Position numbers and translations under genes: made by a program
Source of the DNA: Aralia elata
Lineage: Eukaryota; Streptophyta; Magnoliopsida; Apiales; Araliaceae
DNA length: 64,000 nucleotides
Assembly: GCA_034770075.1 (NCBI GenBank)
Contig: JAVJAP010000335.1
Coordinates: 310,001 to 374,000 of the forward strand
Direction: 5' to 3'
Shown: piece by piece, positions 22,801 to 32,175 of the stretch
Layout of the letters: each line of letters starts with the position of its first letter
How positions within the stretch are numbered: the stretch's first letter is position 1
The notes under the pieces: generated by a model
Told to the model about the DNA's origin: nothing
Databases searched by the model: none
The model's input: only the letters and a program-made list of their open reading frames with translations

Positions 22801-23377
22801 TCTTGGTTGCTTAAATTATATCCGTGATTATTATCCACAAGTTGCCCAGGACACTGCTATCCTCTACCAAAGATTACGAAAAAACCCTCCACCTTGGGAT
22901 GACAAACATACGTCAGCTATTCGTAATATTAAGGCCAAAGTCAAACAGTTACCTTGTCTTTCTTTGCCTAATTCTAATTGGCCCAAAATTGTTGAAACTG
23001 ATGCCTCCAACAAAGGTTTTGGTGGAATTCTTAAACAGTTAAACCCTAAAACCAATCATGAAGAATTAGTCCAATTCCATTCAGGAATGTGGAAAGGTGC
23101 CGCTCTTAATTATCCGACTATTAAACAAGAATGTTTATGTATTGTTAAATGTGTTTTAAAATTTCAAGGTGATCTTTTAAATCAACATTTCCTTATCCGT
23201 GTTGACTGTTCAGCAGCAAAACAGATATTTGAAAAAGATGTTCAAAATCTTGCTTCCAAACAGATATTTGCTACTTGGCAGAGCATACTTTCAGTATTTG
23301 ACTTTAATATCGAATATATTAAAGGTGAACAGAATTCTTTACCTGATTTCTTAACTCGTGAATACTTGCAGGGTTAA
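19895..23377 (+). pseudogene. Viral polyprotein, copy B, N-terminally deleted and with one stop
   Basis: Relative to copy A, 1987 bp are missing: all of the movement gene after its first four bases and about the first 300 codons of the polyprotein. The join lies at ATGA/GGAAAG, next to a shared ATG. The remaining frame carries the capsid region, zinc knuckle, protease, RT and RNase H and is 3483 bp, exactly the length of its counterpart in copy A. A TAA at 21956-21958 replaces CAA in copy A, a C-to-T change. About a dozen amino-acid differences from copy A are visible. Confidence 0.92.
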
Positions 23378-23390
23378 GACTACAGTAGAT

Positions 23391-24668
23391 ATGGCCTTTC
23401 GAGGTCAGAACCGAAATAGAGGCAGAGGTCGCACCCAGCGCCCAAATCAGTATAATACAGAATACCCGAGTCTTGGAACTCAAGGTACCCAAGAAGGATC
23501 TCCTTCAAAAACAGTAAAGGATGTTCTATTAGAACAATCCGAACAGTATGTTTCTAACAGTATTACCGAGGAGACAATTCTCTTCATTGAACCGAATGAT
23601 GAACAATGGATGTCAGATCCATGGGAGATTAAGATGAGATATCTTAGTACCTAACAATTTTCGACTCATTTTGATCAGTACAGATATGTCTATGAAAACA
23701 TAGCCATAATTACAGCATCCATGGAAATCAAGCATACTTTCCATGATCCTACTAAAACTACCAGCCCTATTCAGTATAGTAAAGCTGTAATCCGTCAAAT
23801 TATGCCTATTCCTCAATGGGGTATCAATACTGTCATCACTCGTACTCTTGATCTTGGTGCCAAAACTGTTAAATATAGTTATTGGGATTATATTGATTCC
23901 TTTACCTATTTGTTTTACTATCAAAATCCCGTTCATAACCATTCCTGGTTCATCCGAATTGTCCCTGATATCTTGAAAAACGAATTACCTAACTGGTTCC
24001 TCGTTTGGAGGGATAAATTTGGTATTTCTTTTGATACCTTACCAGAACCTGTCCAAGCTGTTTTTAAAGATTGGCAAAATGCTTACTCTCATATACCGCA
24101 AAATAAAAATTACTCTATGAGTAAGATTTTTATTCATTTTATCATCCGTTTTAATATCCCTTGGATCTGGAAGTGGGATTTAAAGTGTGATCATCAGAAC
24201 AAAATCCCTCGTCTTAAAAGAGTCTTTTTTACCAAGTGGTGGGATAAGGGTATGAACCCTCATTTAACAGAACTTATCAAAACTATTGAAGATCATGCCA
24301 AGGCCTGTTTGGATATCTTACCGAAATCCCTTCCTCCTCCTTCTGACAATCCTTTTGTTAGAATCCGAGAAGATTTGAAACAGAAATTTCCTTTATTAAC
24401 AGAAACAGAATTGATTTCTAAATCCATGGAATTACTGAAGAACCAATTTCTTCAGTCACTTGATAAAGATGATGTCTCAATGAAGTCAACTAGCAGCAGA
24501 GAGCCAGAAGATGAAAATTCTTTTAATGCTCTAGCAGGAGAAAGTCAGAATCCAGAGGATGACGACGATGATGACCAGGACTCTGTTGGCGATTTCTGGG
24601 ATTCCCTAACAGCAATTATTACCGACAAAGTTGATAAAAGGAAAGATAAAGGAAAGAAGAAATTATGA
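23391..24668 (+). pseudogene. Third viral ORF, copy B, complete length with one stop
   Basis: The frame from ATG 23391 to the stop at 24666-24668 is 425 codons. A TAA at 23652-23654 replaces CAA in copy A (C to T). The N-terminus is Arg/Gly-rich, the middle has many aromatic residues (SYWDYIDSFTYLFYYQ; WFLVW), and the C-terminus is acidic and then Lys-rich. The position fits the caulimovirid gene downstream of the polymerase, often a transactivator/inclusion-body protein, but no diagnostic motif is visible. I leave the function open. Confidence 0.85.
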
Positions 24669-25493
24669 GCGCCTGTCTTTTTCCCATCAACAAAAAAGTT
24701 GCCGAAAGTTTCCTTTGTCGGCCATTCATGCTTTAAACCGCACACCTGTCCACTTTACTTTTGTAAAAGTTTTCACCCGTGTTGTAACAGTATTCTACTT
24801 TTGTTTCTGCAATTATTAGTAAGAGGTCAAATTTATATTTGACACCTGTCTCTTACTATTTCTTTTTTCCGTCTTTAAAAGGGAGCTCTCACCCTATGTT
24901 GAAGCAGGAGTAAGTTTTAGTTTATAAAATCTATGTTTATAGAATTTCTGGTTGATATCTCTCTCTCTCTTTTTCAGATCATATTACTATTGTTAATCAT
25001 CGTCCTCTTCACCTGTAAGTAATTGATTCTATTCGTCGTATTGTTCATCTGAATAATCTTTTACAATTTCATATTAATAATCATAATTTTCAGCTACAAA
25101 ATTATCGTCAAGCTTTTGACGACTTTGTTCGTCAATATTTTCTAGAGCAATTGCTTGAAACAAAGCAATATATTTTGAATATAAAAACAGAAATCAGAAA
25201 TTTAGTTCTGGACTTAGTCTTGCAGGGAAGATCTCCCCCTTCCCTTTAAAACAGTATATTCATGAGGCTATATATATAATACTTTAGTCTTTCATTTAGT
25301 AAATATGTTCTTGAATATTCCTGGTACTTACTATTACAGTTTCTATTTGCATTTTAGTTGCATTTATATGATTAGTGGGACGTCACCCAAGTCGCGTTAG
25401 GACAGTCCGTTTTGCGTGATCAGCAGTAGGACGTTTACCCTGTAAGTCGTTGACAGACGTGCTAATCATCTTTATGTTTATTAATCTGTTATA

Positions 25494-25496
<3 letters not shown>
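24669..25496 (+). promoter_or_regulatory. Viral 3' intergenic and promoter region, second copy
   Basis: This copy is nearly identical to 18966-19796. It has a TATATATATA run near 25269, paired GTAAGT motifs near 24912 and 25017, and the CGTCACCCAAGTCG block at 25381. It stops at ATAGTA, about ten bases short of the primer site, and runs straight into the TA microsatellite. If active, its promoter would point outward into host DNA. Confidence 0.7.
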
Positions 25497-25553
<57 letters not shown>

Positions 25554-25554
25554 C
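25497..25554. repeat. (TA)n(CA)n microsatellite at the right border of the viral insertion
   Basis: About 22 TA units followed by about 6 CA units. With the TA tract at 11904-11928 it brackets the viral block. Confidence 0.95.
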
Positions 25555-26064
25555 ATGCATACTTTCTTTTCAAACTTATAGCACACGTAGAAGAGGACTA
25601 ATATTTTTTAATTTTAATTTTTTGTTTTTATATCGAAATAGAATGTTTGTAAAAGCCGACGGCTCACCCCTCAGCAATTTTAACTTCTTCCGCCGCATGC
25701 ACACTGCTACTTGGCTATTTCTCGCATTGGGTTTTATGCATTTTCCATTCCCCTCCCTCCTTTAATTTTCTTTCTCTGAACAACAAAACAAAAAGTGAAG
25801 CCCAGTTTCAATACCTATAAAGGGATATATGACCTAATTGCAGCCCAGTTTCAATACCTATAATGGATATAAGACCTAATTACAGCCCAGTTTCATCATT
25901 AATTACAAGTTCAAGCACGCAAAAAGAAAAATGCCAAGGGTGATGAACCACCACCCGGCTTAATATTAATATTACTAACAAGTGCTTTATAGTTTGTTTC
26001 TGAGTTTTAATTTGGAGGAAGAGAAGGGATGGAATCATGGGAAATTAAGTTATCCAAATACAGC
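25555..26064. other. Non-coding stretch with a short tandem repeat
   Basis: At 25799-25895 a unit of about 45 bases beginning GCCCAGTTTCAATACCTATA is present twice, plus a partial third copy. No gene is seen in the rest. Confidence 0.7.
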
Positions 26065-26073
26065 CAAAATAAG

Positions 26074-26360
26074 GGACAAGGATCCCCTCCATTTCATTTT
26101 CCCTCCATTTTGGTCAAGTTCATTAATTTGACGTACTAATAAAATTGTTAGTAATGATCCAAATATGTTAATAGATAGTTAATGATATTAAGATCAATCC
26201 TAAAAAAAAAATTAGTAATCCGACACTTTTTTACCGTTAAAAGTGTAAAAGAATTTTCACCGTTAACATATTTGGATCATTACTAACAATTTTATTAATA
26301 AGTCAAATTAGTGAACTTGACCGAAACGGAGAAAGTGTGAAATGGAGGGGATCCTTGTCC
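26074..26360. mobile_element. Foldback MITE, Mutator-like, 287 bp, with 9-bp target duplication
   Basis: The two ends are inverted copies of each other over about 95 bp (GGACAAGGATCCCCTCCATT at the left and its complement at the right). Identical 9-bp flanks CAAAATAAG lie at 26065-26073 and 26361-26369. Long terminal inverted repeats with a 9-bp target duplication fit a non-autonomous Mutator-like element. No coding capacity. Confidence 0.88.
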
Positions 26361-26369
26361 CAAAATAAG

Positions 26370-27184
26370 TGCTAAATAAAGTTGCATTCAATACTATCTA
26401 TGACTTACCGTACGACTTTGAAGTTATTGAATTCTAGTAGTAGCTACAAGTATTTCCTGCAAGGGAATTTATTGTATCACTTTACAATTTTGCATGTCCA
26501 ATAATAGCCTTTCGTCAACACCAAAATTTATATCGATCGTCAATAATTTTTACTCCTTGCAGGCTGCATATAACTGTAAAATGTAAAAGAGCGATTCCAA
26601 TTTGATTTTTTTTCCTCAAAATTAAAACCAATTTCAACAACAAATAAAGCCGAAGATACGAATAAACCTTATTCTAACCAATTAGACCAAGTTCACCTAT
26701 TCCTTTCACATTAAAAAATTTAGGATTTTTTTTTTCACATTTATATATAAGTCTCAAGTTCATCAATAAGCCCCCAAAGATCCCCATTTTGAAATTTCAA
26801 TAGGTAAAACTTTATAAATTGAATCAATTGTTCTTTGTCAAATGGTGGGAAAGATTTACTTAGATCAAGACACGTCATATATGATAGCATAAATTCAAAT
26901 TTATACAAGCATTATTTTAAATTTTTTGCCCGTACATACTTATTTTCACACTCTTTTCTGCCCCTATAATTAAAAATAAAAATAAAAATAAAATGCGACT
27001 AACATATTTTGGTCCAGCATAGGCAGCTGCTATGCTGCCCCAAGCATAGTTCGCCCATGCGTGGGAGGCACAAGCTAGTTTGAGATAATAATTTTAATTT
27101 TTTGTTATGTAATTTTTATTTAAAAAAAAATTAAAAAGTTATTATTTTTAATAGATAATAATTTGATTTTTTTGGGCAATTTTA
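26370..27184. other. AT-rich non-coding stretch
   Basis: No gene or repeat can be supported. There is a short self-complementary patch GCAGCTGCTATGCTGC at about 27021-27040. Confidence 0.5.
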
Positions 27185-27186
27185 TA

Positions 27187-27554
27187 CTCCCTCCGTCCCA
27201 TATTAAATGTCCTAATTTCCTTTTTAGGATGTTTCAAAATAAATGTCCTATTTCTATATTAATAACTATATTTATCATATTCTTCCTCTTATACCCTCAT
27301 AATCTTTTTACTCAACTTTTATTGGAAACTGAACAACATCTCTTTCTATTTAATGTACTTATTGGGAATGTGAGAATTACAAAAAAAAATGTATTTAGAG
27401 AATTAAATAATGTGGGAAAGTAATTATTAGGGTCATAGAAAAGTGAAGAAATACTTCAATTAATAAATAATCAAAAGGGTAATTTAGGTAAAAGAAAGTT
27501 GTATTAATCAGCGTGCCGAAACCAATTAGGACGTTTATTCCGGGACGGAGGGAG
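27187..27554. mobile_element. Stowaway-type MITE (Tc1/mariner), 368 bp
   Basis: The terminal inverted repeats CTCCCTCCGTCCC and GGGACGGAGGGAG are the hallmark of Stowaway elements. They are flanked by the expected TA duplication at 27185-27186 and 27555-27556. The small ORFs inside look like chance. Confidence 0.95.
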
Positions 27555-27692
27555 TATGACATATGGATACTATTTTTAATGTCATATGCTATGTGTTCAT
27601 GATTTAAGCAATTAGTGGGTCTTTTCATCCTATATTTAAACTGAGTTGCAAGCTCATGAATCCATCTCTACATCAATCTATTAATTGGAATT

Positions 27693-27874
27693 TCTTAACA
27701 TGTGCTCTAAGGGCACATGCTAAGTACACAGTTCAAGGGTATATTCTCTTGAATTGTGTGCATATTCCCTTGATTTCTGTATTTGCACCAAGTTCAAGGG
27801 AATATGCACACAGTTCAAGAGAATATATTCTTGAATTGTGTGTTTAGCATGTGCCATTGGGACACATGTTAAGA
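27693..27874. mobile_element. Foldback inverted-repeat element, about 180 bp
   Basis: Arms of about 80 bp pair with each other, from TCTTAACATGTG at the left to CACATGTTAAGA at the right. Inside, GTTCAAGG-like motifs repeat in both directions. No clear target duplication is seen. The whole element could fold into one hairpin. Confidence 0.75.
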
Positions 27875-28155
27875 GGACCCCTCTTAATTTTAGGATATTA
27901 TTTTTACCTTCTTTACTTTAGTATCAAATAATTTATATTGATTAATTTGGGAGAAGAAGGGTGCATAAGAAAAAAAGAGTCACATTAAGATTTTACAGGA
28001 GGAAGAAACGAAAATGTGATATGAGATTAGGGAAAATGAAGAGTTGTGATACAAAAAACAGAAAGGTGAAGCGTTCCACAAAACGAACCTCCACAACTTG
28101 TCGTACGTTAACCCACTTTGAACTCAATCTAATGAGCCATGACCAACCGTTTACA

Positions 28156-28321
28156 ATCAAATCAAAAGAATATTTTCACATTTAAATTATCACCAAATAT
28201 CAAGAAAAGTAATGGATTTTACATCTCTTGGGAGAACAAAATCAAGAGAATGTTTACACACTTAAATTATCACATAATATCGGAAAAAGCAATAGATTCT
28301 ACATCTCTTGGAAGAACAAAT
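28156..28321. repeat. Two tandem copies of an 82-bp unit
   Basis: Both units share TTAAATTATCACC/ATAATATC and TTTTACATCTCTTGGGAGAAC with a few substitutions. No coding meaning. Confidence 0.8.
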
Positions 28322-28339
28322 TAATGATTGAGCTTATAT

Positions 28340-28614
28340 ACCAACCGAGTCAACTTACCGAGTTTTAAAATTTGTAATTGAATGAACCCATGTACCAACC
28401 AATCAACTATATATAAAAATCCGACCAAAGATTAACTTGAATGGTCATGAATTAATTAACTCGGACGGTCATTATTATATTCTTGACAATTAATTTGTAG
28501 TTTTCAATAATATGTATTATATAATTGTAAATATGATACTGATCTAAAATTTCTTGAACATTATATTATGTCAATAAAAAATGATATAGACGCGCGCGCG
28601 CGCGCGCGCGCGCG

Positions 28615-28691
<77 letters not shown>

Positions 28692-28760
28692 ATAAAAAAT
28701 TATCAAATATTTGTGAAAAACGTGATATAAACTAGCTCATGTCTCAACTATCAAACTTGT
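28340..28760 (+). repeat. Second copy of the 9690-10180 repeat, interrupted by a microsatellite
   Basis: It carries the same ordered blocks as 9780-10150: a GAGTCAACT-like block, TTCTTGACAATTAATTTGTAG, GATACTGATC and ATCAAATATTTGTGAAAA. The compound microsatellite at 28591-28689 lies between the last two blocks. Confidence 0.65.
28591..28689. repeat. Compound microsatellite (CG)n(CA)n(TA)n, 99 bp
   Basis: About 12 CG units, then about 10 CA units, then about 27 TA units, in unbroken alternation of pyrimidine and purine. Confidence 0.97.
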
Positions 28761-29469
28761 GTTTAATAAAAGCGTATATAGCCATATTTTTTTTATTAAT
28801 TTACTTTTCCTTTGTTCCTTTTTTCTTATATTTTTCTGACCATTATTTTCTTATATGTCTAGAATATTATTAAAGTTCTTCAAAAGTAATTTAGCACTAT
28901 AATTGAGAAGTATACCTTAATAAGAATAAAATACTATCATAAAAATCAAAATATTTACTATGTTTTATATTTATTATTCTTACAAAGTTCAAAATATTGA
29001 AACCTGGCAAACTATTTTGAAAGATTTGATAAAGCAAATATTTTTTGTACTCTAATTAGAGTCAATCTGAGAGGTGCCATTGGAAATTAAAAATAAAATA
29101 AAAAAGACACTAGCATGTTTAAACTGGATACATGATTAAAAAAAGAAGTACTTTTAATATATTTTATTAGTTTATTTACTTATTATTTGTTATAGGACCC
29201 TTAAATTAAAAACTAAAAAAAATGTTAAAAGACTTTGTTAAGATGTAATTTGCTAAATTAAGTCTTTCATACATTGCGACCAAGAATCAGTGTTATGAAA
29301 GATTGCAATTTACAAAAATAAACGTGTATATTTAGAGTTTCACATTAAATTTAATAATATGAATTATGTAATACAGATTTAAAATATATTTTTAACGATT
29401 CATATTGACATTGCAGACGACAAGATAAACAATAGAAACAATCACATGAATTGAATCTGTGTGGGCCCA
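28761..29469. other. AT-rich non-coding stretch
   Basis: No gene, tandem repeat or transposon end can be supported here. Confidence 0.5.
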
Positions 29470-30172
29470 AGTGCATATTAGGGTTCACATGACCTAATTG
29501 AAATAAATGTATAAATTAGGGTTTACAGAACCTAATTAAATGTACAAATTAGGGTTCATGTGACCTAATTAAATGTACAAATTAGGGTCCATGATGTAAT
29601 TAAATGGATACTGAAAAAGATAAAAATAAATGTGCTAGACCCGGGGAAGCCTCCACGTGTTCCAAGGCAGAAGACTCGTGGATGCGACTCATTTTGGGAA
29701 TTGATTGAGGGATTGGATTGGCGGCTAGAAAGACAGGACAATTTGGACATTACTTTGATGACTAAAGGGTATTTCTAGAATTTCTCCTTAAAGACATGAC
29801 TAAGGGGTATTTCAGGAATTTTCCTTAAAACATGTGTCTGGCATGTGACTACTTCCCAGAAAAGTTCTATAAATAGCCCTTCTATTTTAAGAAAAGGGGA
29901 TCGCTCTCAAAACATTACGCTTGGACTCTTGGAAGTTCTGAGCACTTGCAACTCTCTCCCAACTCGAATACTCAAGAAAGCTCTTGGAATCCCTACTACC
30001 CTAACCCGGTTTTCGGATTCTGAGAGTTCTGCCACGTGTCATTGGAGTAATCGCCCACCTGTTCTTCTCCCCTTTTCAATCAATCAGTCAATTCCTTATT
30101 CTTCGTGGATTTCTCGCCTTTCCAACCAACACGAAACCCTAACCCTAGCAAGACGCGATTTCCTTGACCACA
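29470..30172 (+). repeat. Partial 5' LTR of the Tat-like remnant, with TATA box and tandem repeat
   Basis: At 29476-29607 a unit of about 38 bases (AATTAGGGTTCATGTGACCT) is repeated about four times. TATAAATA at 29868-29875 is a good TATA box. The sequence ends ACCACA before the primer site. The long ORF across this region (29845-30396) is not a gene. Confidence 0.65.
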
Positions 30173-30178
30173 TTAATT

Positions 30179-30196
30179 TGGTGACTCTACTGGGGA
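30179..30196 (+). other. Primer-binding-site-like sequence of the Tat-like remnant
   Basis: TGGTGACTCTACTGGGGA, a form seen after LTRs of Tat/Ogre-like elements. I cannot assign the tRNA with certainty. Confidence 0.6.
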
Positions 30197-30388
30197 GGTG
30201 TAGAATTCGTGAAAGGTATGCCCATAACTCGAAGTGGGAGAACTACAGGAAGAGTTTCACCGACAACAAGCATCACTTCACCAAATCCAGTTCCAAGACA
30301 AGCAAACCAAGCTTTCTAAGGCGCGAACCTGAATTTCGACCAACCTATTATAGAAGACGCATCAGAAGGAAGTTCAATATCACCTCAA

Positions 30389-32175
30389 ATGGTTGATCAA
30401 CAACAAACCAATGCTAGTCAGACAAGCACGGGAAGGCAAATTGAGGAAGGAACTAGAGAGCAGACAACTGTGAATGTTGTGCAAATGGAGATGCTCAAGG
30501 CATTAAAAGAGGCATGAGAAGGCCAAGGGATGATGATGACCATGATGCTGGAAATGCAGAGGAAGAAGGAAGAGCTGGGGAATTTCCACCAATAGTTGAT
30601 GCAAATCCCCACTTTCAAGGCTATATTCCCAGGAAGTTCACAGGAGGAACGAACAGGAGTGGAAGACAGCAACAACAAAGAGAATCAGACTGTGCCTCCA
30701 ACAACGGAGAGTCAGCTGATTCCAATCATCAACTTGGAGCCCTAAGATAGTAGTGATGTGCCACAACTTAGATTGCAAGCAAGTCAGCCTCAGCTCAACA
30801 TTGTCCCGACCACTCTCCTAGCATTTTCACAAGTGCAGATACCGACAATCCCGAGCAACATCCAACGAACAAGCCAACAAGCACAACCGATATAAATTGT
30901 ACAGGATGCAAGTGTACACTAGCCAATTTCCTTACCATACACACCACCAATGCATCAATACATCACAACCCCTCAAAGAGTCCATACCACGAGCCAGTAT
31001 GTGACGAAGGATGATATGATCGATGTGATCAATCAACTTCGCAAGCAGACATCCCGACCTTCAGAGTTGGACTTTACTCTACCCTACCTGGCACACGTTC
31101 AGAGACAACCTTACCCGGCAGGGTATATTGAGCACCCACCGCAGTTCCCAAAGTATAACGAGGAGAAAGGGAATGTCAGGGAGCATATTGTCAGGTTCGT
31201 GGAGTCAATGTCTCCATGGTGGGTTATGATGAGGCGAATAACCACAATTTGTTGATGAGTGAGTTCAACAAGACCTTGACGGATGGTGCCTTCAGTTGGT
31301 ACTATAATTTGGAGAAAAAGGTCAATCCATGATTGGGATGATCTAAAATTGTAATTTTTTAAAAAAAAATTCTATGTGCAGAAACAGGTAACCATTGTAG
31401 AGCTCATGCGATTCAAGCAGAGGTCGAACGAGGAACTGTCAAACTATGTGGACAGGTTTAGGGCTCAGGCACAGAAGTGCGCAGAGCCAATTGAAGAAAA
31501 GAACTTGGTGAGTATATATAACAATGGTGTCATTGATGCCTTCAAGCCCCACCTCATTACAAAAGCCTGTGATTTATTTGCAACTTTCTCGTCTTTCGCA
31601 CAAGACTTGGGAGGAATTATGACATTGCCTACAAACCATGCAACTGTTACATGGAAGGGCAAAAGGACGACTACTATGGCTCTAGCAGATTCTCAGCCAA
31701 AACCACAAGGGGGCAAGAAGGAGAAGAATGAGAAAATTTTTGAACGAAGCAGAGGAAAGCCCGGGGACAAGTATGCAAGAATGCAAATCCCGGAGGCTAT
31801 TACATGCAGTGAGAAGACGTTTAGGGACCTGTATGAACAATGGATAGAGCATGGAGTGGTGAGGCTTCCAAAGCCCAGGTTTGTTGTGACGGAAGAAATG
31901 AAAAGAAGACCAGACTTCTGTGTATACCACCAATACGCAGGACATTCCACCATGGATTGCTATAGTCTACGGAGGATATACCATGAAAAGTTGGCGGCAG
32001 GAGAAATTGAGCTGGGAAAAGGAAACAACGTGCATGACAAGGCACTGCCTAATCACAAGGGAAAAAAAACGTGTAACACTATTACTCATAGTGAGGCACC
32101 AAAAGTGGAGATGATGGAGAATGCAGAAAGGATGGAAGAAATGATGGATGTTGATCCAGGCCTACAGGTGACGGC
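30389..32175 (+). pseudogene. gag: gag of the Tat-like remnant, many stops and a frameshift
   Basis: The frame opens at ATG 30389 and soon meets a stop near 30515. It is followed by a Gln/Pro-rich region with more stops. The gag core is at about 31060-31200, with a frameshift near 31215 and continuation LLMSEFNKTLTDGAFSWYYN. A long open part runs from 31376 (VTIVELMRFKQRSNEELSNY). A zinc-finger-like CVYHQYAGHSTMDC lies at about 31918-31960. After about 32175 the frame leaves gag and enters the next LTR. Confidence 0.8.

Larger units (their letters stand above)
11929..25496. mobile_element. Endogenous pararetrovirus locus (Caulimoviridae), two rearranged copies head-to-head
   Basis: Copy A is on the minus strand (18179 to 11929) and copy B on the plus strand (18210 to 25496). 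The arms 11929-16050 and 19895-24016 are exact inverse counterparts of 4122 bp with no net indel and about 99% identical encoded protein. Copy B spans more than one genome length: its 3' region occurs at 18308-19796 and again at 24010-25496. Movement protein, zinc-knuckle capsid, aspartic protease, RT and RNase H with a tRNA-Met site, but no integrase and no LTR, identify a plant pararetrovirus. A genome of about 7.7 kb is implied. The preference for TA repeats is known for florendoviruses, but the separate movement-protein ORF leaves the genus open. Confidence 0.92.
29470..32175 (+). mobile_element. Truncated Ty3/gypsy element, Tat-like (partial LTR, primer site, gag)
   Basis: A partial LTR with a TATA box ends at about 30172, a primer site follows, and a decayed gag extends to 32175. 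There the LTR of another element begins. No pol, polypurine tract or 3' LTR is present. The gag style (QPYPAGY...FPKYNEEKGNVREHIVRFVE) and the primer site resemble Tat/Ogre-like elements. The 5' limit of the LTR is not visible. Confidence 0.7.

Noticed and set aside
27163..27423. 86-codon ORF
   Set aside because: It overlaps the left end of the Stowaway MITE and has low-complexity composition.
29845..30396. 183-codon open frame
   Set aside because: It overlaps the TATA box, LTR end and primer site of the Tat-like remnant and runs into gag in another frame; no protein family fits.
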